Shown here: in pieces, positions 1 to 5,935 of the stretch
Layout: the number at the start of each line of letters is the position of its first letter
Numbering within the stretch: position 1 is the first letter of the stretch
Source: Chitinophaga pinensis
Lineage (GTDB): Bacteria > Bacteroidota > Bacteroidia > Flavobacteriales_D > Crocinitomicaceae
Length of the DNA: 9,376 nt
Assembly (NCBI GenBank): GCA_945870115.1
Contig: CAMBRH010000126.1
Span: forward strand, 1-9,376
Reading direction: 5' to 3'
The notes under the pieces: model-generated
The model's database searches: none
The model's input: the letters and a program-made list of their open reading frames with translations, nothing else
Told to the model about the DNA's origin: nothing
Translations under genes and position numbers: made by a program

Positions 1-248
1 GGAATTCCACGACCATTATCTCTAACAGTAACAGAATTATCTTGATTAATAAAAACATCAATTGTATCACAATGTCCAGCCAAAGCCTCATCGATTGAGT
101 TATCGACAACTTCGTAAACTAAATGATGTAAACCCTTAATTCCGATGTCACCGATGTACATCGCAGGTCTTTTTCTTACTGCTTCTAATCCTTCAAGTAC
201 TTGAATATTATCCGCTGAATAATCGTCTTTTTTTATATCTTCACTCAT
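1..248 (-). CDS. gyrB: DNA gyrase subunit B, N-terminal part (partial)
   Basis: This is the ATPase subunit of DNA gyrase, which drives ATP-dependent negative supercoiling in the cytoplasm. Only the first 82 codons are present; the rest lies left of the window. The visible part is the start of the GHKL ATPase domain. It includes VRKRPAMYIGD (about residues 24-34), YEVVDNSIDEALAGH (about 45-59, with the general-base Glu46 and Mg/ATP-binding Asn50), and RDNGRGI (about 76-82, with Asp77 as the adenine-contacting Asp). The 'SIDEALAGHCD' wording fits GyrB better than ParE, though ParE cannot be fully excluded from 82 residues. The start is the ATG at 246-248, preceded by a -7 type promoter element about 40 bases upstream. 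The reading frame is intact. Confidence 0.93.
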   Translation of the reverse strand, partial: MSEDIKKDDYSADNIQVLEGLEAVRKRPAMYIGDIGIKGLHHLVYEVVDNSIDEALAGHCDTIDVFINQDNSVTVRDNGRGI

Positions 249-286
249 AGTTTTTCTGTTGGAAAATCTTTTTTTATGTAAAGGCA

Positions 287-294
287 CAAATATA
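287..294 (-). promoter_or_regulatory. putative -7 promoter element of gyrB
   Basis: On the minus strand this reads TATATTTG, an exact match to the Bacteroidota -7 consensus TAnnTTTG, ending 38 bases before the gyrB ATG. I see no clear TTG -33 element at the usual spacing, so the call rests on the -7 box and its position. Confidence 0.45.
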
Positions 295-373
295 CGCAAT
301 TTAAAGCGTGAAAAATAGTTTGATTGGCTAGAAATTGTGAGTAGTTATCAACAAAATATTAACTTTTTTTTAA

Positions 374-476
374 ATGAGTTATGAGTTATGAATGCAGAAT
401 TATGAGTTTTTTAAATCTTGAAAAAATTTTGACTTTGACTTTGATTTATAGCTCATCGTTCATAATTCACAATTCA
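374..476. repeat. AT-rich imperfect inverted repeat between gyrB and the peroxidase gene
   Basis: The left arm (374-394, then 402-406) and right arm (453-476) are inverted copies of a short ATGA(G/A)TT(A/G)TGA(G/A)TTATGAA motif. The first 21 positions match at 17, and an outer ATGAG/CTCAT pair adds to it. The loop carries a short tandem run of TTTGAC (428-444). The right arm ends exactly at the stop codon of the peroxidase gene. It could form a hairpin in transcripts leaving that gene, but there is no G+C stem followed by a T run, so it is not a classical intrinsic terminator. A role as a dispersed genomic repeat is equally possible. Confidence 0.5.
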
Positions 477-1013
477 TTACTTGTTTTCAATCCACTGAAT
501 TATTTCTTCGCACATTGGACTTTTATTAGGGCTAATATTTTTTACCAATTTTCCGTTTTCATCGATTAAATATTTGTGGAAATTCCATTTTACTTTTGAA
601 TCTTCAATACCATTTTTTTCTTTTTGTGTCAGAAATTCGTAGATTGGTGAAATATCATCTCCGTTTACGGAAATTTTCGCCATCATTTGAAAACTAACTC
701 CATAATTTTTGGAGCAAAATTCGGCAATTTCATTATTAGTGCCAGGTTCTTGTGACATGAAATTATTTGCTGGAAATCCAATTATCACTAAATTTTGATC
801 TTTGTATTTTTTATTCAATTTCTCTAATTCTTCGTATTGCGGCGTTAAACCACATTTTGAAGCTGTGTTTACAATTAAAATTTTCTTACCTTTTAAAGTT
901 GAAAAATCCAAGGTGTCGCCTTCAATTGTTGCAGCTTTGTAATCATAAATTGTTTGCGCTGAAATTGTTTGAAGGCTGAAAATTGATGCAAAAAGGAAAA
1001 TTAATGTTTTCAT
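477..1013 (-). CDS. secreted glutathione peroxidase family protein (thiol peroxidase type)
   Basis: This protein of 178 residues reduces hydroperoxides with a thioredoxin-like fold. A signal peptide (about residues 1-19, ending ISA before Gln20) predicts export to the periplasm. The family signature NTASKCGLTPQY places the peroxidatic cysteine at Cys54 (Cys, not selenocysteine). Cys100 in FCSKNYG lies where thioredoxin-dependent GPx enzymes carry the resolving cysteine. Trp143-Asn144 in KWNFHKYL are the conserved Trp/Asn of the active site. The Gln of the usual FPCNQF motif is Asn84 here (FPANNF). Length is normal for a secreted bacterial GPx. The reductant is probably a thioredoxin-like protein rather than glutathione; this is inferred from the family. 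It is transcribed divergently from the OmpA-like gene across a 114-bp gap. The start is the ATG at 1011-1013, directly before the hydrophobic signal. Confidence 0.93.
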   Translation of the reverse strand: MKTLIFLFASIFSLQTISAQTIYDYKAATIEGDTLDFSTLKGKKILIVNTASKCGLTPQYEELEKLNKKYKDQNLVIIGFPANNFMSQEPGTNNEIAEFCSKNYGVSFQMMAKISVNGDDISPIYEFLTQKEKNGIEDSKVKWNFHKYLIDENGKLVKNISPNKSPMCEEIIQWIENK

Positions 1014-1063
1014 AAGGTGAATTTAAATATATTGTAAATGAACATTTAATTCTGTAAAAAGTT

Positions 1064-1071
1064 TATTTTTG
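1064..1071 (+). promoter_or_regulatory. putative -7 promoter element of the OmpA-like gene
   Basis: TATTTTTG matches TAnnTTTG and lies 56 bases upstream of the GTG start at 1128. No TTG is seen at the expected -33 spacing, and in such AT-rich DNA the motif can occur by chance. Confidence 0.3.
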
Positions 1072-1082
1072 ATTTTTTGGAA

Positions 1083-1090
1083 CAAATTTA
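1083..1090 (-). promoter_or_regulatory. putative -7 promoter element of the peroxidase gene
   Basis: On the minus strand this reads TAAATTTG, with a TTG at 1109-1107 separated from it by 16 bases. That is close to the TTG-N17-23-TAnnTTTG layout known for flavobacterial promoters. It implies a leader of about 65 bases before the ATG at 1013. It overlaps the region from which the divergent OmpA-like gene is expected to be transcribed. Confidence 0.4.
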
Positions 1091-1127
1091 GCTATTTTAC
1101 GATTAACAAGATGTAAATTTTATTTCA

Positions 1128-1988
1128 GTGAAAAGTTTTTTCTTTTTTTTAAGTGTTATTTTAACTTTTTCGGTTTTCTCGCAAGTAAATTTGTCTGGAA
1201 CTTGGCAAGGTGTTCTTTTGCGTGATGGCTCAAAAGAAAGCGAAGCTCTAATTTTTTATGTTGATTTAACTTTCTCAGGAAAAGAAATTAGTGGAAAAAC
1301 GAGGCAAGAATCGTATGATTCAGAATTTTATGCTATTCAAAAAATTAAGGGAACTAGAACGGATAATAAAATTGAATTCAAAGAAAATGTGATTATTGAC
1401 AAAAAAGCGAGTTCAAAAATCACTTGGTGTTCATCTGATTTTAAAGGTGAATTTATTGATTCCACTGGCTACATTTCTGGCACTTACAAAAGTTCTACAT
1501 GCAAACGTGTTTCAGGGAAATTCATTTTATACCGTTCAAAAGCAAAGTTTTCTGAAACGGCAATTCCAAGTTTGGGTCACGCTTGGCGTGATGTTTTTTT
1601 AATGGATTTAAAATTTGGCAGAAAAGCACCGGAAGTTCGAGACAAAGAAAGAGAAAACTTTAAATTTCAACCGATTTATTTTGATCACGATAAAACTGAA
1701 ATTAAATTAGAATTTCAAGCATATTTGCTTGAAATGATTCGTGTTGTAAACGGACATTCTGACTTAAGAATTCAAGTTACAGGACATACAGATGCTGATG
1801 GTTCAGATATTTACAACGAAGATTTATCGCGTAGAAGAGCAAAATCAATCGAAGTTTTTTTTAAAGCAAATGGCTTAGAGCTCAAAAAATTACAAATCGA
1901 TTTTAAGGGAGAATCTGAACCAATTGACAATAATAAAACAGAAGCTGGTAAGAAATTGAATAGGAGGGTGGATTTTAAGTTTATTTGA
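1128..1988 (+). CDS. OmpA-family protein with N-terminal beta-rich domain and C-terminal peptidoglycan-binding domain
   Basis: This 286-residue exported protein begins with a very hydrophobic Phe-rich signal peptide (about residues 1-19). Residues about 20-138 form a beta-rich region starting NLSGTWQGVLL, with Cys101 and Cys125; I do not recognise its family. Residues about 180-286 are a typical OmpA C-terminal domain: FDHDKTEI, then TGHTDADGSDIYNEDLSRRRA, then GESEP and NRRVDF near the C-terminus. Asp222 and Arg237 sit 15 residues apart, as do the diaminopimelate-binding Asp and Arg of OmpA-like domains, so binding to the cell wall from the periplasm is likely. There is no eight-stranded OmpA barrel. 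The start is GTG; no in-frame ATG lies near the signal peptide. The role of the N-terminal domain is unknown. Confidence 0.88.
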   Translation: MKSFFFFLSVILTFSVFSQVNLSGTWQGVLLRDGSKESEALIFYVDLTFSGKEISGKTRQESYDSEFYAIQKIKGTRTDNKIEFKENVIIDKKASSKITWCSSDFKGEFIDSTGYISGTYKSSTCKRVSGKFILYRSKAKFSETAIPSLGHAWRDVFLMDLKFGRKAPEVRDKERENFKFQPIYFDHDKTEIKLEFQAYLLEMIRVVNGHSDLRIQVTGHTDADGSDIYNEDLSRRRAKSIEVFFKANGLELKKLQIDFKGESEPIDNNKTEAGKKLNRRVDFKFI

Positions 1989-2086
1989 ATTTAAATCATA
2001 CAATTAACTCACATTTTTACATTAAAACTACGAATCAGATAAAAATTTGCATTTTGAAAAAAGGATAGAAATATCTTAAAAAAATG

Positions 2087-2094
2087 TACTTTTG
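2087..2094 (+). promoter_or_regulatory. putative -7 promoter element of the PorG-like gene
   Basis: TACTTTTG matches TAnnTTTG and starts 23 bases before the ATG at 2110. It lies within an 18-base sequence (2086-2103) repeated exactly upstream of kdsB at 3058-3075. The nearest upstream TTG (2054-2056) is 30 bases away, longer than the usual spacing. Confidence 0.5.
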
Positions 2095-2109
2095 AAATAA
2101 ATTCTAAAA

Positions 2110-3057
2110 ATGCCAAAAATTCTAATTTTAATCATTTTCTTTTTTCTTACAAAGTTTTCTTTAGCTCAATTTTTGAACACCAATGTTGATTCAACTTGGT
2201 ATAAGTACAAAAAAGAAATTATTATTGGTGGCGGTGCAACACAATTTTTAGGTGATTTGGGAGGGAGAAATTATGACAGACCTAAGAGATTATTTAACGA
2301 CATAGACATAGAAGCTACTTCTTGGCAAGCACACTTGGGTTTTCGCTACCATTATCATCCTTTATTTGCAACAACTTCTCTGCTTCATCTCGGACAATAC
2401 AATGCAAGTGATTACTATACTTTTGGAAATAGAAGATCTGCTAGAGAAATAAATATAAAAGGTGGCTTAATTGATTTTTCACAAAGAATTGAATTTATTT
2501 TCTACTCAAAATACAGTGCTAAATATATAAATGATAAACCAAGATACAAGCGCTTTGAACTTTATACTTTTACAGGGATAGGAGTTTGTTATTTTGAGCC
2601 TAGAAGTTCTAAGTATGAACAATTCTCGATGTGGAAAGAAGGTGTCAGACTAAGACAATTAAGTACCGAAGGACAAGGTCAACCTGGAGGTTTTGGTGAA
2701 ACTTACAAGCCATTTACAATTGTCATTCCTTTTGGATTTGGACTTCAAAAAAGTATTTCGAGAAGACGAAGTATTAAGTTTGAACTTACTTACATAAAAT
2801 CGTTTACTGATTATATGGATGACACTTCTACAAAATATTATAGTTATCCCTTCAATGATGTAACTGCATCTCCTGAACAACTTGTTTTCTCAAATCCTGC
2901 TGGATCTGCACAATTTAAAAACGGCGACGAGCGCGGAGGTAAAGGCAAAGATTGTTACTTTTATGCCAGTTTTTCTTTTGTAAAGGCTTTAGGAATAAAA
3001 GATAAAAAGTCGAAAACTGAAAGATCGTTTTTGAAAAATTTAAGGTTAATATTTTAA
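2110..3057 (+). CDS. PorG/DUF6089-like outer-membrane beta-barrel protein
   Basis: This 315-residue protein has a signal peptide (about residues 1-19, ending SLA before Gln20) and alternating beta-strand sequence to a C-terminal phenylalanine, as in outer-membrane barrels. Motifs typical of the Bacteroidota DUF6089 family, to which the type IX secretion protein PorG belongs, are visible. They are an early IGGGATQFLGDLG (about 39-51), TFTGIGVCYFEP (about 153-164), LRQLSTEGQG (181-190), IPFGFGLQ (206-213) and FTDYMDDTSTKYY (232-244). PorG is an outer-membrane component associated with the T9SS PorK/PorN ring. This gene could be the true PorG or one of several paralogues, and its position next to LPS and fluoride genes does not decide it. 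It has its own likely promoter, and its stop codon is one base before the kdsB promoter repeat. Confidence 0.75.
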   Translation: MPKILILIIFFFLTKFSLAQFLNTNVDSTWYKYKKEIIIGGGATQFLGDLGGRNYDRPKRLFNDIDIEATSWQAHLGFRYHYHPLFATTSLLHLGQYNASDYYTFGNRRSAREINIKGGLIDFSQRIEFIFYSKYSAKYINDKPRYKRFELYTFTGIGVCYFEPRSSKYEQFSMWKEGVRLRQLSTEGQGQPGGFGETYKPFTIVIPFGFGLQKSISRRRSIKFELTYIKSFTDYMDDTSTKYYSYPFNDVTASPEQLVFSNPAGSAQFKNGDERGGKGKDCYFYASFSFVKALGIKDKKSKTERSFLKNLRLIF

Positions 3058-3058
3058 G

Positions 3059-3066
3059 TACTTTTG
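3059..3066 (+). promoter_or_regulatory. putative -7 promoter element of kdsB-crcB
   Basis: TACTTTTG matches TAnnTTTG, begins 26 bases before the kdsB ATG, and starts two bases after the stop codon of the PorG-like gene. The surrounding 18 bases (3058-3075) are identical to the sequence before the PorG-like gene. The nearest upstream TTG (3031-3033) is 25 bases away. Confidence 0.5.
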
Positions 3067-3084
3067 AAATAAATTTAAACACAA

Positions 3085-3822
3085 ATGTTAAAAGTTTTAG
3101 GTATAATTCCTGCACGTTATGAATCTTCTCGTTTTCCGGGGAAACCTTTGATCGATTTGAAAGGTAAAACGATGATTCAACGCGTTTATGAAGGAACAAA
3201 AAAATCACAAAAATTAAGTGAAGTGATTGTAGCAACTGACGACAAACGGATTTTTGACGAAGTGCTTCGTTTTGGTGGAAAAGCAATGATGACTTCCAAA
3301 AATCATCCAAGTGGAACAGATCGCTGTGGTGAAGTGAGTTCACATTTTACTGATTTTGATGTGGTTGTAAACATTCAAGGCGATGAACCATTGGTAGATT
3401 TTCGCCAAATTGACAGTTTAATAGAAGCTTTTGAAAATGAATCAACTTCCATAGCAACTTTGGGAATAAAAAGCGTAAGTTTAGAAGACTTACAGAATCC
3501 AAATCGCATAAAAATTGTTGTAAATCAAGCCAATAAAGCACTTTATTTTTCGCGGTCGTGTATTCCGAATTTCGCAAATTATTCAGAAAATCCTTTGGAA
3601 TTTTATCCTTTTTTGCGCCACATTGGTTTGTACGCTTACAGAACGGAAGTTTTACAAAAATTAATTACCTTAGAACCAACAAAATTGGAAAAAATTGAAT
3701 CATTGGAACAATTGCGTTGGCTGTATTATGGTTTTGAAATTACAGTTGTTGAAACTACAATTGAAACCCCAAACATCGATGTTCCAGCAGATTTAGAACA
3801 CGTTTTAAAACAATTAGAATGA
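3085..3822 (+). CDS. kdsB: 3-deoxy-manno-octulosonate cytidylyltransferase (CMP-Kdo synthetase)
   Basis: KdsB activates Kdo with CTP to give CMP-Kdo and pyrophosphate, supplying Kdo for the inner core of lipopolysaccharide; it acts in the cytoplasm. The 245-residue length is normal. The N-terminal nucleotide-binding motif IIPARYESSRFPGKPL occupies residues 7-22. ATDD (50-53) and HPSGTDRCGEV (74-84) follow, then the Mg-binding NIQGDEPLV motif (96-104, Asp100), and near the C-terminus the second metal-binding Asp in NIDVPADLE (Asp232, equivalent to the family's DTPEDLE). All key elements are intact. It starts 27 bases after the stop of the PorG-like gene and overlaps crcB by 4 bases (ATGA), so the two are probably co-translated. 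Confidence 0.97.
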   Translation: MLKVLGIIPARYESSRFPGKPLIDLKGKTMIQRVYEGTKKSQKLSEVIVATDDKRIFDEVLRFGGKAMMTSKNHPSGTDRCGEVSSHFTDFDVVVNIQGDEPLVDFRQIDSLIEAFENESTSIATLGIKSVSLEDLQNPNRIKIVVNQANKALYFSRSCIPNFANYSENPLEFYPFLRHIGLYAYRTEVLQKLITLEPTKLEKIESLEQLRWLYYGFEITVVETTIETPNIDVPADLEHVLKQLE

Positions 3823-4190
3823 ATTTTTTAGCAGTTTTTATTGGTGGTGGCTTGGGTTCTTTGGCAAGGTATTTAATGGGAATTCTTGTTGCAAAAACAA
3901 ATCAAAATGGCTTGAGTGAATACTTTCCATTAGCAACTTTTCTTTCCAATTTATTGGCATGTATTATTTTGGCGGCAACACTTTATTTTTTCAAAGATAA
4001 ATTTACTGGTTTCCCATGGATTTCTCCCTTAATAATTTCTGGTTTTTGCGGTGGGTTTAGCACTTTTTCAACTTTTTCCTTTGAAACGAGTTTACTTTTC
4101 CAACAAGGAAATTATACGTGGGCGATTTTAAATATTGTTATTTCACTTGCTTTTGGAATTGGGCTTTTTTTAATGTTGGAGAAACAATAA
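3819..4190 (+). CDS. crcB: fluoride ion channel CrcB/Fluc
   Basis: CrcB/Fluc is a small four-helix membrane protein that forms antiparallel dual-topology dimers and exports fluoride passively. At 123 residues this has the usual length, and four hydrophobic segments are visible (about 2-24, 36-58, 67-91, 99-120). Key residues are present: GGGLGSLARY (9-18, with Arg17), the pore Asn44 in TFLSNLLAC, and the hallmark GGFSTFSTFSFE (78-89), in which Phe80 and Phe83 form the Phe box. The usual Gly after NxxG is Ala47. Its ATG overlaps the kdsB stop in an ATGA, so translation depends on kdsB. No fluoride riboswitch is apparent upstream of the pair. Confidence 0.95.
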   Translation: MNFLAVFIGGGLGSLARYLMGILVAKTNQNGLSEYFPLATFLSNLLACIILAATLYFFKDKFTGFPWISPLIISGFCGGFSTFSTFSFETSLLFQQGNYTWAILNIVISLAFGIGLFLMLEKQ

Positions 4191-4219
4191 ATTTATTTAT
4201 AAAGTTTAAATTCTGAGAA

Positions 4220-4300
4220 GTTTTTGTCATGGTTTTTAAACAAAAACACACGCCAAAAACGAATTAATTTTTTTCATTCACGGCGGATTGATATCCGACA
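4220..4300 (-). repeat. 81-bp two-hairpin repeat module, copy B (no terminal repeats)
   Basis: Read on the minus strand, this contains a short hairpin (CGGAT-ATCA-ATCCG, 4297-4284). After a 19-base AT-rich spacer comes a core starting TCGTTTTTGGCGTGTG (4262-4220), which is 41/43 identical to 7107-7149. The spacer has the same length in both copies. This copy lies between the convergent ends of crcB and the 4333-5214 gene. I find no equivalent of the 25-bp terminal repeats or the target duplication that frame copy A. The hairpins are not followed by T runs, so they do not look like intrinsic terminators in either direction. Confidence 0.75.
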
Positions 4301-4332
4301 TTAAAAACATTTAACTCTTCTGGATTTATGAT

Positions 4333-5214
4333 TTACCAAACTGGACATGAATCGCATCCATTTATTGGTTTGAAATAAAGCAAGAATCCAACAGAAATTG
4401 CTCTTTGTCCATACAAAAAGTGTTGTTTTGATAAAGCTGTCAAATCTCCTTTTCTTGTAATCAATTTGTTTTGATAAACTGAATTTCCACTTAATTCTCC
4501 TTGAACGAAGAAATTTTGAAAAAATTCTAAACGAACAGAACCTTGTGCATTCAGTTGAAATCCTGACATAGAAATTGCTTTCTTGGAATAATTTTTCTCA
4601 AAATTAAAATCGGTACTTGACAAAACTCCACCCATTCCAATTCCTAAACTTACACAAAGTGCAAAGGTTTTATTTCTCGCTTGAAAAAGTTTTTCAGTTC
4701 TCATCAATCCGAGACTGATGTAATTCATTCTATTTTCTAAATGAAAATCTGTTCGATTTGTAATCACAGCTTGATTATTGTATTCGCCCGACCAAACGCT
4801 GTCAATTCCTTGATTAATTGTTCCACTTAAAAGTGCAGCATTTCCATCATCAAAAATGTATTTTATGTGATCAACTCCAAGAGAAAACGCCATTTTATTT
4901 CTAAAATAATAACCCATTCTCAAATTATATTGAGGAGAATTTGGTGTGTTTACACTTAAAAAATCACTGAAAGATTTACTTTGTTTATCAGAAAAATGAC
5001 CTTCTTTTATTGAAAAATCATAACCATAGGCTTTAAATGAAATATCTCCCTCTGTGTAATAAGCTCTGTTCCATCCAAAATTCCCAAAAAGTGTTCCTCT
5101 TCCATGTGAGATTTTTTTAACATTTGAAAAAACTCTTTGAGCTTGTATTTCAGAAAATAAAAGCGAGCATAAAAAACAAGCTAATATTAAAAATTTGGAG
5201 CTAATTTTTTTCAT
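4333..5214 (-). CDS. conserved outer-membrane beta-barrel protein, function unknown
   Basis: This 293-residue protein has a signal peptide (about residues 1-25, ending IQA before Gln26). Long stretches of alternating polar and hydrophobic residues suggest an outer-membrane barrel. The segment beginning GTLFGNFGWNRAYYTEGDISF (about 40-60), and NLRMGYYFRNKMAFSLGVDHIKY further on, resemble a conserved but uncharacterised Bacteroidota outer-membrane family; I know no established function. The C-terminus ends with a CxxC pair (Cys287, Cys290), unusual for a barrel and possibly a periplasmic disulfide. It starts 6 bases after the stop of the lipoprotein gene, so the two are surely co-transcribed and may act together at the outer membrane. 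Start: ATG followed by a lysine-rich signal n-region. Confidence 0.75.
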   Translation of the reverse strand: MKKISSKFLILACFLCSLLFSEIQAQRVFSNVKKISHGRGTLFGNFGWNRAYYTEGDISFKAYGYDFSIKEGHFSDKQSKSFSDFLSVNTPNSPQYNLRMGYYFRNKMAFSLGVDHIKYIFDDGNAALLSGTINQGIDSVWSGEYNNQAVITNRTDFHLENRMNYISLGLMRTEKLFQARNKTFALCVSLGIGMGGVLSSTDFNFEKNYSKKAISMSGFQLNAQGSVRLEFFQNFFVQGELSGNSVYQNKLITRKGDLTALSKQHFLYGQRAISVGFLLYFKPINGCDSCPVW

Positions 5215-5220
5215 AAAGAA

Positions 5221-5913
5221 TTATTTTTGCATCAACTGAACCCATTCTTCTTGCGTCAAAATTTTCTCTAATTTGTAATCCGTCTTCATGTTTACATCAT
5301 GAATTCTAACCAAACCTAGTCCTTCAGCAAAATAAGATTTAAAAGCCGCTTTTTGTTCGTTTTCCTTTTTAGTAAATGGATTTACGATTGTAAAACGCAA
5401 AGTATCTAGCATTATGATAGTATTTTTAGATTCATTCATAACGCTAGTTTTTATTGGAGAAGATTTAAAGAAGGATCTTTTTGTTTCACTCAAAATAAAA
5501 GTTGAATCTAAAAATCCAGGAAACCTACTTGCAAACCATGTTTTGTCATTTGAATTCATCGGAAACATACGGTTTTTGAATAATTGTGCTTTCGTTTTTG
5601 CGCCACTTCCATCAACCACCATGTGATCAATTATACTCAAACTATCCAAATTATAGTTGTAGGCTTCCGTGATTCTTCCGTCCTCCGTATAAGATTCTAC
5701 AACAATGTGTTTTCCATAAGAATCATCAATTCCATAAACACGGTAAAATTTTTCATTTAAACCGTGAATTACATCTCTGTAAACATAAAATTTCGCATCT
5801 TCATCATAAGGATAAAAAAAGTTCCCATAAGGATGTTTGGATGCTTCACTTTTACAAGAAACTGCGCTCACGAACACAGTTACAAGCAAAGATAAATAAA
5901 CTAAATATTTCAT
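5221..5913 (-). CDS. putative lipoprotein, function unknown
   Basis: This is a protein of 230 residues from the ATG at 5911-5913. The frame stays open to a TTG two codons earlier, but the ATG gives a standard lipoprotein signal. Residues 1-20 are a signal ending SAVSC, so Cys20 is the likely lipidated residue. The rest is soluble, rich in charged and aromatic residues, and contains YRVYGIDDSYGKHIVVESYTEDGRI, which suggests a beta-strand repeat fold. I do not recognise a family or active site. It lies between the pseudouridine synthase gene (22-base gap) and the outer-membrane barrel gene (6-base gap), forming a compact operon. A role as a surface or periplasmic partner of that barrel is inference from spacing alone. 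Confidence 0.75.
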   Translation of the reverse strand: MKYLVYLSLLVTVFVSAVSCKSEASKHPYGNFFYPYDEDAKFYVYRDVIHGLNEKFYRVYGIDDSYGKHIVVESYTEDGRITEAYNYNLDSLSIIDHMVVDGSGAKTKAQLFKNRMFPMNSNDKTWFASRFPGFLDSTFILSETKRSFFKSSPIKTSVMNESKNTIIMLDTLRFTIVNPFTKKENEQKAAFKSYFAEGLGLVRIHDVNMKTDYKLEKILTQEEWVQLMQK

Positions 5914-5935
5914 TTTCAAATAAATAATATAATTT

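Noticed and set aside
345..353. TTATCAACA, one mismatch from a DnaA box, upstream of gyrB, suggesting a replication origin.
   Set aside because: Only a single imperfect box is present, with no cluster, no dnaA gene and no other origin feature.
428..444. TTTGAC tandem run as a microsatellite controlling phase variation.
   Set aside because: It has fewer than three units and is not within a coding sequence or core promoter.
738..780. Glutathione peroxidase as an inactive enzyme, because the Gln of FPCNQF is Asn84.
   Set aside because: The peroxidatic Cys54, probable resolving Cys100 and Trp143/Asn144 are all present. As far as I recall, FPANNF-type variants are common in bacterial GPx proteins.
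3058..3084. Possible fluoride riboswitch upstream of kdsB-crcB.
   Set aside because: The 27-base leader is too short, and no conserved fluoride-riboswitch core can be seen.
2915..3343. A 142-codon open frame on the minus strand across the PorG-like/kdsB junction as an antisense gene.
   Set aside because: It lies opposite two well-supported genes, shows no domain motif or promoter, and is explained by the low stop frequency opposite their codons.
4284..4297. Short hairpin between convergent genes as a bidirectional intrinsic terminator.
   Set aside because: The stem is only 5 bp and no T run follows it on either strand; it is better explained as part of the repeated module.
5914..5919. TTG start two codons upstream of the lipoprotein ATG.
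   Set aside because: The ATG at 5913 gives a standard signal peptide, and nothing supports the rarer TTG codon.
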